Assembly: GCA_011390805.1 (NCBI GenBank)
Contig: JAABRT010000023.1
Coordinates: 1 to 44,193 of the forward strand
Direction of reading: 5' to 3'
From: Gemmatimonas sp.
Lineage (GTDB): Bacteria > Gemmatimonadota > Gemmatimonadetes > Gemmatimonadales > Gemmatimonadaceae
Length of the DNA stretch: 44,193 bases
This document shows positions 1 to 8,031 of the stretch, piece after piece. The position numbers and the translations under genes were made by a program. Below the pieces are notes generated by a model. It searched no databases, was not told the origin of the DNA, and was given only the letters and a program-made list of their open reading frames with translations. The stretch's first letter is position 1. Every line of letters begins with the position of its first letter.

Positions 1-528
1 GGTGAGCACCGCCGCCATCACCGGCGCTGAACAGGGCGCGGCCACCAACCCTGACGCGGCACCCATTACAAACGCACCTGCCGCCCGGCCACCCGTGCCC
101 GCATTCGCCGCCCGCTGCACCAGAAATGAGGGCAGACGCACCGGGATCACATCAAACATGGACAGCGACGCCAGCATGAGCAGATTGGCCATGAAAAAGT
201 AGGCCCACGGATTGCTGCTCACTGCGCCGAACATCGTACCCGTGAGGCCGGCCAGAAGTCCCAGACCCGCGTACACCGCCGCCAACCCCAGCACATACGC
301 CCCCGTGAGCGCGGCGGTACGCCACCGGGGCGGCGCAGGGGCGGCCGGGGCTCCATCTGCCGTAGCCCCCAGATTCTGACCGCCTACGATGGCCGCCGTG
401 ATCGGAATCATGGGATACACACAGGGGGTGAGGCTGGTGAGCACGCCGGCTGCAAAAAGCAGCGGAATGGCCACCAGCGGGCTTCCGGAGAGTTGAGCGG
501 CGACGTCGATTTGCATGATGGGAAACAT
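1..528 (-). CDS. DsbD/CcdA-type thiol-disulfide transmembrane protein (partial, C-terminus cut off)
   Basis: The reading frame opens at 528 and stays open to the left window edge (176 codons), so only the N-terminal part is present. It is very hydrophobic with about four membrane segments. The motif LTPCVYP (residues 33-39) with Cys36 and the motif APCSAP (164-169) with Cys166 are the paired membrane cysteines expected of the DsbD beta/CcdA transmembrane domain, which passes electrons from cytoplasmic thioredoxin to periplasmic or cytochrome c maturation partners. A second possible ATG lies at 516, and neither start has a clear ribosome binding site. A Pro/Ala-rich loop at residues 58-70 is a lineage-specific insertion between membrane segments. 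Whether a periplasmic thioredoxin domain follows (DsbD) or not (CcdA) cannot be seen. The gene is divergent from ettA. Confidence 0.85.
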   Translation of the reverse strand, partial: MFPIMQIDVAAQLSGSPLVAIPLLFAAGVLTSLTPCVYPMIPITAAIVGGQNLGATADGAPAAPAPPRWRTAALTGAYVLGLAAVYAGLGLLAGLTGTMFGAVSSNPWAYFFMANLLMLASLSMFDVIPVRLPSFLVQRAANAGTGGRAAGAFVMGAASGLVAAPCSAPVMAAVLT

Positions 529-533
529 ATCTT

Positions 534-551
534 AACGATGAGCTAATCGTT
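534..551. promoter_or_regulatory. Small inverted repeat just upstream of the DsbD/CcdA-type gene
   Basis: AACGAT (534-539) and ATCGTT (546-551) are perfect inverted copies around a 6 nt centre. The element lies only 6 nt upstream of the minus-strand ATG at 528, within the 132 nt divergent region shared with ettA. It could be an operator or a leader hairpin. A 6 bp arm can occur by chance, so this is a weak call. Confidence 0.2.
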
Positions 552-660
552 CCACGTTACTTTACCACTGGCCGCGCTGTGCGGCCGCGCGTCACCCACT
601 GCCGACGCTGGCGGTGGTGTGCGCGCGACCTCTGTACCGTCTTCGATCAACAGGATTTCC

Positions 661-2328
661 ATGGCTCCGCAGTTCATCTATGTGATGAAAGGATTGCGCA
701 AGGTCGTTCCACCTTCGCGCATCATTCTTGACGATATCTGGCTGTCATTCTATCCCGGCGCAAAAATCGGCGTGCTCGGCCCCAACGGCGCCGGTAAGTC
801 GTCGCTGCTGCGCATCATGGCTGGTCTTGATACCGAGTTTCAGGGCGAAGCATGGGCGCACAAGGGCACGCGCATCGGCTACCTGTCGCAGGAGCCTGAG
901 CTTGATGCCTCGCTCGATGTGCGCGGCAATGTGGAACTGGCCGTGAAGGCACAGCGTGATGCGCTCAATCAGTTCAACGAGATTTCGCTCAAGTTCGCTG
1001 AGCCGGATGCGGACTTTGATGCGTTGATGGACAAACAAGGCAAGCTGCAGGAATACATCGACCAGCATGACCTGTGGAATCTCGACAACAAGATCGAGGT
1101 GGCCATGGACGCACTGCGCCTGCCGCCCGCCGATGCGCCGGTCACCAACCTCTCAGGTGGTGAGAAGCGTCGTGTGGCGCTCTGCCGCATTCTGCTCGAA
1201 GAGCCTGACATGCTGTTGCTCGACGAACCCACCAACCATCTCGACGCCGAAAGTGTGGCGTGGCTTGAGCACTATCTCGAGAAGTTCGCGGGCACTGTGG
1301 TGGCCATTACCCACGATCGTTACTTCCTCGACAACGTGGCCAAGTGGATTCTTGAACTTGATCGCGGCAAGGGTGTGCCGTACGAAGGCAACTACAGCGG
1401 CTGGTTGCAGCAGAAGCAGGAGCGGCTCAAGCTCGAAGAGAAGCACGCCAGTGCGCGTCAGAAAACGCTTGAGAAAGAGCTTGAGTGGGTGCGCATGGCA
1501 CCGCGTGCGCGACAGGCCAAGAACAAGGCGCGTTTGCAGGCCTATGAAGATCTGGCCAGCGAAGCGCAGCATGATCGCATCATGCAGAATGAAATCATCA
1601 TTCCGCCCGCGCCGCGACTTGGTAACGATGTGGTGATTGCCAAGAAGTTGCGCAAGGCCTTTGATGACAAGCTGCTGTTCGACAATCTGTCGTTTGATTT
1701 GCCGCGTGCCGGTATCGTTGGTATCATCGGTCCCAACGGTGCGGGTAAGACCACGCTGTTCCGTATGATCAACGGTCTGGAAAAGCCCGACGACGGCCAG
1801 CTCAAAATCGGCGACACGGTGCAGATCTCCTATCAGGATCAGCATCGCACACTTGAAGGCAAGCGCACCTTGTGGGAAGAAATCTCCGGCGGTCAGGAGA
1901 TGATTCCGGTGGGCAAACGTGAGCTCAACTCCCGCGCGTATGCAGCCAGTTTTGGCTTCAAGGGTGCCGATCAGCAGAAACTTGTGGCCAACATGTCGGG
2001 TGGTGAACGCAACCGTTTGCATCTGGCCAAAACGCTCATGCAAGGCGGCAACCTGTTGCTGCTCGACGAACCGACCAACGATCTCGACGTCGACACGTTG
2101 CGCGCGCTGGAAGAGGCCGTGCTCGACTTCTCCGGCTGCGCGGTGATCATCTCACATGATCGCTGGTTCCTGGATCGTGTAGCCACGCACATTCTGGCCT
2201 TCGAAGGTGATTCGGAGACGGTGTGGTTTGAAGGCAACTATCAGGCCTACATCGAAGACCTGAAGCGTCGCAAGGGAGCGGACGCGGACCAGCCGCATCG
2301 CATCAAATACCGCAAGCTGGTGCGGTAA
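661..2328 (+). CDS. ettA: Energy-dependent translational throttle protein EttA (ABC-F ATPase)
   Basis: ABC-F protein that binds the ribosomal E site and couples the cellular ATP/ADP state to early translation elongation. It is cytoplasmic and has no membrane domain. From the ATG at 661 the product is 555 aa, the length of E. coli EttA, and it opens with the family-typical N-terminus [16 protein letters not shown] at 652-655 is a suitable ribosome binding site, so the longer in-frame opening at 619 is rejected. There are two ABC cassettes: Walker A GPNGAGKS at about residue 40 and again at about 357, signatures LSGGEKRR (about 164) and MSGGERNR (about 445), and Walker B regions [12 protein letters not shown] and [12 protein letters not shown]. 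The linker between the cassettes is Lys/Arg-rich, as expected for the P-site tRNA interaction motif. A strong terminator follows. Confidence 0.96.
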   Translation: MAPQFIYVMKGLRKVVPPSRIILDDIWLSFYPGAKIGVLGPNGAGKSSLLRIMAGLDTEFQGEAWAHKGTRIGYLSQEPELDASLDVRGNVELAVKAQRDALNQFNEISLKFAEPDADFDALMDKQGKLQEYIDQHDLWNLDNKIEVAMDALRLPPADAPVTNLSGGEKRRVALCRILLEEPDMLLLDEPTNHLDAESVAWLEHYLEKFAGTVVAITHDRYFLDNVAKWILELDRGKGVPYEGNYSGWLQQKQERLKLEEKHASARQKTLEKELEWVRMAPRARQAKNKARLQAYEDLASEAQHDRIMQNEIIIPPAPRLGNDVVIAKKLRKAFDDKLLFDNLSFDLPRAGIVGIIGPNGAGKTTLFRMINGLEKPDDGQLKIGDTVQISYQDQHRTLEGKRTLWEEISGGQEMIPVGKRELNSRAYAASFGFKGADQQKLVANMSGGERNRLHLAKTLMQGGNLLLLDEPTNDLDVDTLRALEEAVLDFSGCAVIISHDRWFLDRVATHILAFEGDSETVWFEGNYQAYIEDLKRRKGADADQPHRIKYRKLVR

Positions 2329-2335
2329 CACGTGG

Positions 2336-2370
2336 CTTGCCACCGCGCCCTTGCGCGCGGTGGCAAGTTT
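2336..2370 (+). terminator. Rho-independent terminator of ettA
   Basis: CTTGCCACCGCGC (2336-2348) pairs perfectly with GCGCGGTGGCAAG (2355-2367) around a 6 nt loop, and TTT follows. It starts 8 nt after the ettA stop codon. The T tract is short, but a 13 bp G+C-rich stem is strong. It lies ahead of the preferred start of the next gene, which argues against the longer reading of that gene. Confidence 0.75.
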
Positions 2371-2376
2371 ATCGGC

Positions 2377-3006
2377 ATGAGCGAATGCAACTGCAGTATT
2401 CAGCATGACACGCGCCGCGTGGTGCTGACCGGTGGTCCTGGTGCCGGCAAGTCGGCCGTATTGGAGCTGGCCCGACTGTTCTTTTGTCGCCACGTAGAGC
2501 GTTTGCCCGAAGCGGCAGGCATTGTCTTTGGTGGACGCTTTCCACGCAATGGTGAGCTCGTGGTCCGGCAAGCGGCCCAGCGCGCGATCTATCACGTGCA
2601 GCGTGAACTCGAGTCGACAGTGCTTGGCCACAATGCGGCTGTTGTGCTTTGTGACCGTGGAACGCCCGATGGTTCGGCGTATTGGGAGGGGGACACGGAT
2701 TTGTGGAGCGCCGTGGGAACCACGCGCGCCCAAGAGCTGGCCCGGTACGACGCGGTGATTCATCTGCGCACGCCATCGCATGCGCATCACTACAACCTCG
2801 ACAATCCATTGCGCACCGAAACGCACGTCGAGGCGCAGGCGATCGATTTGCGCATCGCCGACGCCTGGTCCGGCCACCCGCGCGTTTTTGATGTCCCCGC
2901 CAGCGACGACTTTCTCCGGAAAGCGGCGCAGGCCCTGGGAGTGGTGTGGGATCTGGTGCCCGCCTGCTGTCGCAGTCCGTCCCGGCCGTTTCTTCAGGGT
3001 GAATGA
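2377..3006 (+). CDS. AAA_28-type NTP-binding protein
   Basis: Predicted cytoplasmic P-loop NTPase or kinase-like protein of about 209 aa. The Walker A motif GGPGAGKS lies at residues 19-26, preceded by a beta strand (RRVVLT). A conserved-looking stretch with an acidic residue follows (RLPEAAG, about residue 40), then VVLCDRGTPDGSAYW (about residues 90-105), a Walker-B-like segment with a catalytic-type Asp-Arg. This layout fits AAA_28/NadR-like nucleotide-binding proteins, whose substrates are mostly unknown. The frame opens earlier at 2332, but those codons lie inside the ettA terminator hairpin, so the ATG at 2377 is preferred; no strong ribosome binding site supports it. Four cysteines occur in the last 30 to 200 residues without an obvious metal motif. 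The gene converges with the DUF2231 gene. Confidence 0.75.
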   Translation: MSECNCSIQHDTRRVVLTGGPGAGKSAVLELARLFFCRHVERLPEAAGIVFGGRFPRNGELVVRQAAQRAIYHVQRELESTVLGHNAAVVLCDRGTPDGSAYWEGDTDLWSAVGTTRAQELARYDAVIHLRTPSHAHHYNLDNPLRTETHVEAQAIDLRIADAWSGHPRVFDVPASDDFLRKAAQALGVVWDLVPACCRSPSRPFLQGE

Positions 3007-3023
3007 ACCACGGGGTTCATCAC
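2999..3023. terminator. Short hairpin between convergent genes
   Basis: ATGAACC (3003-3009) and GGTTCAT (3014-3020) form a perfect 7 bp stem with a 4 nt loop. Three more pairs can form after one bulged A. The hairpin spans the stop of the AAA_28-type gene and the stop of the DUF2231 gene, so it could act on both strands. There is no T tract, so the terminator role is weak inference. Confidence 0.3.
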
Positions 3024-3547
3024 TGAGACTGCACGGCACCGGCTTCGCGGCGTACCGTAGTGCCTGTCCGTGAGAATCCGGTGTGCAACGAGGCTGGCGC
3101 ATTCAAGTGAGCGCGGCGTGAGACGCCCACACCCAGGCGCGACACCAGTTCTCCGCCAAGCCATGCCGTCGCACTCAGAAAGCCCACGGCCGCGAGTGAG
3201 AGGGCGCGGGCGGCCACAGGTGGCTGCTCGGGGTGATCACGGCGCAGCAGCCAGCTGAGGGCAAACAAGGCCACGGCCGTAAGCGCTACGGCCCCGTGAG
3301 CGGCGCCCACTTGGCGGGCCCGCGTCTCGCTCGGTACGGCCTGCCAATCCAAGAAACCAAACGGTGCGGCAACCAGTGCGGTCAACACACCTGCACCCAT
3401 CATGCGATGTGCGGCCACCGTCCACGACGGATCATCACGGGTCCATCCCCACAGGTCCATACCGGCCGATCCCACGAGCAATCCAATAGGCAGTGGTACC
3501 AGCATCTGATGCGGTGGATGGCCGAGCAGTTTCATGCGGCTTTCCAT
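3020..3547 (-). CDS. DUF2231 family membrane protein
   Basis: A 175 aa integral membrane protein with four hydrophobic segments separated by short loops. The N-terminal block MKLLGHPPHQMLVPLPIGLL and the later motifs DLWGWTRDDPSW and HRMMGAGVL, followed by a segment ending in a Gly/Glu pair (WLGGELV), match the DUF2231 layout: a His-Pro near the first membrane helix and several polar residues inside helices. The family's biochemical role is unknown. The ATG at 3547 is chosen because GGGAG lies 8 nt upstream (3556-3560); an in-frame opening at 3586 would run 35 nt into the preceding gene. It starts 4 nt after the stop of the secreted-protein gene, so the two are almost certainly cotranscribed. 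Confidence 0.8.
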   Translation of the reverse strand: MESRMKLLGHPPHQMLVPLPIGLLVGSAGMDLWGWTRDDPSWTVAAHRMMGAGVLTALVAAPFGFLDWQAVPSETRARQVGAAHGAVALTAVALFALSWLLRRDHPEQPPVAARALSLAAVGFLSATAWLGGELVSRLGVGVSRRAHLNAPASLHTGFSRTGTTVRREAGAVQSQ

Positions 3548-3551
3548 TGCG

Positions 3552-4154
3552 CTATCTCCCGGTGGTTCGTTCGCCTGAGAGCTCACGGCGCAGCTCTTCG
3601 GCGTATTTCAGACGCTCCAGTGTGTACAGTCGGGCCGAGGCGATGTGCAGGCGCACCGGTTCCGACTGCAGAGCGCTCGTGAGCTGATCGTCGATGATGC
3701 GCAGCGCTGCCTGCTGCAAACCAATCGCGCTGGTCACATAGGAGAGATCCGCATTGGCGTGCGTGAGGCGAAGCAGACGGCGGGCCTGCTCCTCGAGTCC
3801 CGACTTGTACTGCGTTCCTGACTGGCCCACGCCGCGTCGTGGCCACTGTCCTGCGCGCAACGAATCACCGGTGGCGCGATGGTTGATCACTGTGGCTCTC
3901 GCCAGATCACGTGTGGCATCCAGATGAAGACGCGGCAGTGCACTCATGGCCAACGCACTGTCCAGATCCATGATGCGCTGCAGCGGTTGTATCAGGCGTT
4001 GGTCACCTGATCGCAGCGAATCGTTGCGAGCGGTAGCAGCCGTTGCGGCAGAAGCAGCGGGCTGTGCGCGTGCCGAACCCGCGACGGTGATCGCGGCCAG
4101 GCCGCCCAGCAACAGCAACGTGCGGAAGCTCGATCCAGCGGCGTACGTGTGCAT
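3552..4154 (-). CDS. Small secreted alpha-helical protein of unknown function
   Basis: A 200 aa protein with a clear Sec signal peptide: hydrophobic LLLLGGLAAITVAGSARAQ at about residues 14-32, with a probable cleavage after ARA or AQP. The mature part is Ala/Arg/Leu-rich, with no cysteines and predicted helical throughout. I do not recognise a family; DUF4142-like helical periplasmic proteins are a possible but unsupported comparison. The start at 4154 is chosen because GGGAG precedes it (4162-4166); the frame opens earlier at 4205 without a better site. It is the first gene of a two-gene unit with the DUF2231 membrane protein, so the two may act together at the envelope. Confidence 0.6.
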   Translation of the reverse strand: MHTYAAGSSFRTLLLLGGLAAITVAGSARAQPAASAATAATARNDSLRSGDQRLIQPLQRIMDLDSALAMSALPRLHLDATRDLARATVINHRATGDSLRAGQWPRRGVGQSGTQYKSGLEEQARRLLRLTHANADLSYVTSAIGLQQAALRIIDDQLTSALQSEPVRLHIASARLYTLERLKYAEELRRELSGERTTGR

Positions 4155-4240
4155 CTGATTTCTCCCGGTCAGTGGTCCCAAAGGACTGAATTTCGACCGG
4201 GCCACGGGTGTGATCCACTGTCCGTGAGGGTGATCTTTGC

Positions 4241-4792
4241 GTGCCCCCTTTCGTGAGTTACATGAGCTTTGAGCTGCCGGGAAGGCACCTGAGCACTCAC
4301 GAAATTCCGCCCGCTACAGTACTTTCGCTGAATCCCAGGCGCTTCGGCCTGATCCGACAGAACCTCAAACGGCAGTTGGTGACGATGCGACACGCACTCA
4401 TGTACATCGGTGGTTTCGAACGAAACTTCGCGAATCTTACGCCTACCACCACGACCTTCGAAGGCAGTGACGGTAATCAGCATCCGTATCCGGAATGGCC
4501 AGGCAGCGCCAACGGACTGCGCTTCGGCTACATGGAGAAGGCGGGCAAGAAGTTCGTGGCCGTTCGGGTGATTGATGACCACAACGATGTGGTGTTGCAC
4601 AACGAGCTGGTGCTCATTCCCGGACAGCATTTCGGCTTCGGTGCACGCCTGGGTCCCGAACCGACCTCGGTTGAAGATGATGTCGCGATTCTTCAGTTGC
4701 TCGAAGACATCATCAAGAAAAACGCTGCGGTGAGTGAACCGTTGTTGCTCATGCGTGCGCGTCTCAAAGCAGCGATGCCGGGCAAAAAGTAA
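4241..4792 (+). CDS. Hypothetical protein
   Basis: I do not recognise a family. The frame starts with GTG at 4241, with GAGGG (4226-4230) upstream at a slightly long spacing. Other in-frame starts are ATG at 4262 and ATG at 4385; the last would give about 135 aa beginning MRHALMYIGGFERNF and may be the true one, because the sequence before it looks less conserved in character. The product is soluble and mixed alpha/beta, with no signal peptide or membrane segment, and rich in aromatic residues in its middle (HPYPEWPGSANGLRFGY). The C-terminal 50 residues are helical and basic. A strong terminator 13 nt after the stop supports it being a real transcription unit. Confidence 0.55.
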   Translation: MPPFVSYMSFELPGRHLSTHEIPPATVLSLNPRRFGLIRQNLKRQLVTMRHALMYIGGFERNFANLTPTTTTFEGSDGNQHPYPEWPGSANGLRFGYMEKAGKKFVAVRVIDDHNDVVLHNELVLIPGQHFGFGARLGPEPTSVEDDVAILQLLEDIIKKNAAVSEPLLLMRARLKAAMPGKK

Positions 4793-4804
4793 AGAGCCGG
4801 CCTG

Positions 4805-4846
4805 AAAAAATGCGCGCCACCAGTTATCTGGTGGCGCGCATTTTTT
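4805..4846. terminator. Strong bidirectional rho-independent terminator
   Basis: TGCGCGCCACCAG (4811-4823) pairs perfectly with CTGGTGGCGCGCA (4828-4840) around a TTAT loop. It is flanked by six A residues on the left (4805-4810) and six T residues on the right (4841-4846), so a canonical terminator is formed on both strands. It separates the convergent hypothetical gene ending at 4792 from the amidohydrolase gene ending at 4864. Confidence 0.93.
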
Positions 4847-4863
4847 GTGGGCAGCTGTGCGTG

Positions 4864-6099
4864 CTACTCGTTCGGAAACCCGGCCTTGGAAACGCGTGGC
4901 AGAATGCGCAGCGCATTGCCGTAGTACACCTTCTTCAGCACATCGTCAGGAAGGTCAATGCCGTACAGTTTCCAGAAGGCGTGGTAGTCGCGATAGTAGT
5001 CGAAGTAATCGTCGTTGGTTTCAAACACGCGCCAGTAATACGGATACTCCACCGGCTGGTAGGAGTCTTTGCCAAACAGGATGCGATCCTGGTATTTCAC
5101 AAAGAAGTCACGTGCAGCCCGCGGCTGACGACCAATGTCGTACAACACGGCACCTACTTCTGCCAGTACATTCGGCGCCTCATCAAACAACTTCGCTAGC
5201 CGGCCGAGATCGTGGGCGTGCCATCCCAGATGCGCCGTGACAAAAGTCGTGTTGCGATGTTTGCGAAACAGATTGTCTCGTTCTTCTACCAGCTGTTCGA
5301 ACGTTGGATTGCCCTCGCCCGCATAACTGCGATTTGGGAAGAGAGAAAGTTCCAGCCACCGCTCATTTGTGTTGTCGAGTGGCTGCCAGAACTCCGACGG
5401 GTCGGCTGTATGAATGAAGACGGGAATGTTCAGGCGCGCACACGCTTCCCAGATCGGATCCAGCTCGGGGTCGTCAATGCGCAAGCGTGTGCCGTCGGGC
5501 TTGCGTATGCTCAAGCCGAAACCTTTGGAGATCTCACCAACGCCCACAGCGCCGGCCGCAACGTCTGCCTCAAGCTGCGCCACGGCGCGCTCAGCCCACC
5601 CCGGTCCCACGTTCTGGAAGTTGATGCCGGCCAATACGCGCACGCGGTCCTTCATCGTGGGCGAACTGTTGACCACCTGCATCACGCGGGCAATGCGTTC
5701 ACCGCTCATGTTTTCGGCGGCGATCATGAGACGCACGTTCAAGCTGTCGAGCTGTCGGCCCATGCGCTCAATGTTCTCGACCGAGCCGAGGTTACCACCC
5801 GGGTGGCCGTGAAAGTCAATCACCGGATACTTGGCGCTCGGTACCGTGTGCTTGGGTACCACCAGCGTCGACTGCGGCCGGTAATCGAGAATGCTCGGCG
5901 GCTCGTTGGCTGGCGCCATGCACGTGAGCGGGCGGATTTCGGTGGTGCCGGCCGGACACGCCTCTCCGGGCTGGATGGTTGTGCCTCCGCGGAAGCCACC
6001 ACCGGCCGGGGGCCGCTGCGCGAGCAGCGGCGCTGCCCAAACGACGCTGCTGGCCGTCAGCAGCGCAGCGAAAAACATAGAGGTAGAACGATATCGCAT
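4864..6099 (-). CDS. Secreted amidohydrolase (amidohydrolase_2 family)
   Basis: A 411 aa predicted metal-dependent hydrolase or decarboxylase of the amidohydrolase superfamily, exported to the periplasm. Residues 1-27 are a Sec signal peptide ending near LLAQ. The TIM-barrel starts at PVIDFHGHPGG, with the first-strand metal pair His97-x-His99. Later hallmarks are IPVFIHTADPSEFW (strand 5 His), FVTAHLGWHAHDL (strand 6 His) and LFGKDSYQP (strand 8 Asp). This His/His/His/His/Asp pattern fits amidohydrolase_2 enzymes such as ACMSD-like proteins, but the substrate cannot be inferred. AAGGG lies 8 nt upstream of the ATG. It is transcribed alone, ends at the bidirectional terminator, and is divergent from the EVE gene. 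Confidence 0.88.
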   Translation of the reverse strand: MRYRSTSMFFAALLTASSVVWAAPLLAQRPPAGGGFRGGTTIQPGEACPAGTTEIRPLTCMAPANEPPSILDYRPQSTLVVPKHTVPSAKYPVIDFHGHPGGNLGSVENIERMGRQLDSLNVRLMIAAENMSGERIARVMQVVNSSPTMKDRVRVLAGINFQNVGPGWAERAVAQLEADVAAGAVGVGEISKGFGLSIRKPDGTRLRIDDPELDPIWEACARLNIPVFIHTADPSEFWQPLDNTNERWLELSLFPNRSYAGEGNPTFEQLVEERDNLFRKHRNTTFVTAHLGWHAHDLGRLAKLFDEAPNVLAEVGAVLYDIGRQPRAARDFFVKYQDRILFGKDSYQPVEYPYYWRVFETNDDYFDYYRDYHAFWKLYGIDLPDDVLKKVYYGNALRILPRVSKAGFPNE

Positions 6100-6136
6100 G
6101 AAAGAAACCCTTGGCTAAGTATCCCGGTAATCTGGC

Positions 6137-6194
6137 GCCGTGCACGCAACACGGTAGGACTGCTCTGTACCAGCACCTAAATTGCCGTGCACGC
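6137..6194. repeat. 11 bp direct repeat in the divergent amidohydrolase/EVE promoter region
   Basis: GCCGTGCACGC occurs at 6137-6147 and identically at 6184-6194, 47 bp apart start to start. Each copy contains the palindrome GTGCAC. Both lie in the 126 nt between the divergent starts of the amidohydrolase (6099) and the EVE gene (6226). Two exact 11-mers so close together are unlikely by chance, so a transcription factor binding to both is a reasonable inference. Confidence 0.4.
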
Positions 6195-6225
6195 CCTGCG
6201 TTTTCCTTCTGGCCAACCAATACGC

Positions 6226-6777
6226 ATGTCACCTGCAAAGAAGCCACCCAAGTCGATGCCATACGAACAGGGCAAGTGGGCCCACGTATTTACACGCAAA
6301 CCGGGCGAGCGTCGCTATTGGTTGGTAAAGTCGGAGCCTGACGTGTTTTCGTTTGATGATTTGCTCGCGGCCCCCAAAAAGACCACGTGCTGGGACAGCG
6401 TGCGCAACTCCGGCGCACGCAACTTCCTGCGCGATGGCATGAAAAAGGGTGACCTCGTGTTTTACTACCACTCCAACGCGACACCTTCATCGATCGTTGG
6501 TGTGTGCAAAGTGGTCCGTGAAGGCTATCCCGACCACACGGCGTTCGATTCGGCGCACGACTATTTCGATCCCGACTCCGATCCCGACACGCCAACGTGG
6601 TTCATGGTGGACGTGCAGGCGGTAAAAAAACTGGTCACGCCGGTTGCACTTCCCGATATCAAGGCGGAGCCGGCACTGAGTGAAATGGCGCTGGTGCGCG
6701 TAGGGCGATTGTCGGTCGTGCCGGTTACCGAAGCGGAGTGGGAAACCGTACTGCGTATGAGCGGGACCACGCTGTAG
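6226..6777 (+). CDS. EVE domain-containing protein
   Basis: A 183 aa cytoplasmic protein. The EVE domain (PUA-like superfamily, related to YTH) fills residues 35-180: RRYWLVKSEPDVFSFDDL at the first strand, then TTCWDSVRNSGARNFLRD, then MKKGDLVFYYHSN, then IVGVCKVV. These are the hallmark blocks of the bacterial EVE/THYN1 group, which bind modified bases in nucleic acid. Possible starts are GTG 6187, ATG 6226 and ATG 6256; none has a good ribosome binding site, and the conserved domain is complete from any of them. The stand-alone architecture (no nuclease fused) is the housekeeping form rather than the restriction form. Confidence 0.88.
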   Translation: MSPAKKPPKSMPYEQGKWAHVFTRKPGERRYWLVKSEPDVFSFDDLLAAPKKTTCWDSVRNSGARNFLRDGMKKGDLVFYYHSNATPSSIVGVCKVVREGYPDHTAFDSAHDYFDPDSDPDTPTWFMVDVQAVKKLVTPVALPDIKAEPALSEMALVRVGRLSVVPVTEAEWETVLRMSGTTL

Positions 6778-6849
6778 TCAGCTGTTGATTGCATCAGCAC
6801 AGCGCCCGTGGCGTGATGTTTCGTGAAAGCCACTCGTTGCGACTCGATG

Positions 6850-8031
6850 CTATTCAATAAGCCGCACCGCGCCGGCAGTCAGGTAGCCGGCGGTCCCGTC
6901 GGCAAACTGTACGCGATACCAGTTGGCATTCACGCCCATGATGTACAGCGCCTCACTGCGCGCGACAGTGCGTAGCGCGCTGCCTGATGTGCTGGGTGCG
7001 GCACGCAGCGTGGCTTGCGCAATGCCCGTTTGTGCCGGTCTGCCAAGCTGTGACGTGTCTGCAGCCACCCGTGGTGCGGTTCGCGTGGTGAGTCGTACGT
7101 GGGGCAGTGGATCGATCGGTCCGCGTCCGCGGCGGTAGATCCCAAAGTGCAGATGCGGCGGCGTTGTGCGCGCGTTGCCGGTGTTTCCCACAAAGCCAAG
7201 CGTATCTCCGGTGCGTACGCGTTGTCCCGGAAGCACAATCTGTGAATCGAGATGCGCGTAATACAGCGATTGACGACGCACTTCATCACTTAACCACACG
7301 ACAATGCCGCCCAGATTATTGGGTGACGTACTGCGAATCACCCCGTCGGTGGCGGCCAGCACCGGCGTTCCGCGCGGTGCAAAGATGTCGATGCCGTGGT
7401 GCACCCGACGACCGCCATCGCGATCAACACCAAACAGGCTCTGGATAGCGCCGTTGCCACGCCCCTCTACCGGGAAGGCCAACACCGGCGCAACGTCAAT
7501 CGAGACCGTGTAGCGTCCGCTGCGCAGCAGTTCGGGCTGCAGACGCAATACAAAATCCGCATCGTCGCGCGCTTCATAGTCGAGCCGCAGCATGACCGCT
7601 GCACTGTCCATCGGCGTGACGGTGTCGGCTGTGGCGCGGTGCACAAACGGACGTGTTGTGTCCTGTACGACTTCAAACAGGTCAACATAGAAGCGCAACG
7701 GCAGTCCATCCGCCCGTGCCGTAACCATGATCCGCTGTCCGTCCTTGAGCGAAAAGCGGTACGCCACCGCACGCGCTTCCGAGCGCGAATACGCACCTAC
7801 CTCGAGGGCCGGAAGCGACGCCTGCAACGGTGCGCGCAGTGCACTGTCGCTGGCCGCAAGCCACTCGCGCCCCAGCGCTGTGCTGTCGAGCCCCGCGTCG
7901 GTGAGTTGTCGCGCGTATCTGTCGTAGGCAGTGGCCGGTTCATCACGAAACACCTCGAGCGACGGAGTGCTGCAGGCCGCTGCGGTCATGGCGATGATCC
8001 AGACGGCAACTACTGTGGTGTAACGCGCCAG
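6850..8031 (-). CDS. M23 family zinc endopeptidase lipoprotein with C-terminal SH3 domain
   Basis: Predicted peptidoglycan endopeptidase anchored in the outer membrane or periplasm. Read from a CTG at 8031 the N-terminus is a textbook lipoprotein signal (basic residue, hydrophobic h-region, lipobox AAAC with Cys20). The frame is open back to 8217, but that part is antisense-like Gly/Arg-rich text inside the upstream gene. GGGAG lies 4 nt before the CTG. The LytM domain has metal ligands H211-x-x-x-D215 (HHGID) and PHLHFG (His293, His295) plus His260, so it should be active. Residues 338-393 form a bacterial SH3 domain, probably binding cell wall. The gene overlaps the stop of the sugar dehydrogenase gene by 22 nt, so translational coupling is likely. 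Confidence 0.85.
   Translation of the reverse strand: MARYTTVVAVWIIAMTAAACSTPSLEVFRDEPATAYDRYARQLTDAGLDSTALGREWLAASDSALRAPLQASLPALEVGAYSRSEARAVAYRFSLKDGQRIMVTARADGLPLRFYVDLFEVVQDTTRPFVHRATADTVTPMDSAAVMLRLDYEARDDADFVLRLQPELLRSGRYTVSIDVAPVLAFPVEGRGNGAIQSLFGVDRDGGRRVHHGIDIFAPRGTPVLAATDGVIRSTSPNNLGGIVVWLSDEVRRQSLYYAHLDSQIVLPGQRVRTGDTLGFVGNTGNARTTPPHLHFGIYRRGRGPIDPLPHVRLTTRTAPRVAADTSQLGRPAQTGIAQATLRAAPSTSGSALRTVARSEALYIMGVNANWYRVQFADGTAGYLTAGAVRLIE

Noticed and set aside
1153..2043. 296-codon minus-strand frame opposite ettA
   Set aside because: It lies wholly inside ettA, which has complete family motifs, and its translation shows no family features.
5212..6180. 322-codon plus-strand frame opposite the secreted amidohydrolase
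   Set aside because: It is antisense to a gene with a full catalytic pattern and signal peptide, and has no recognisable features.
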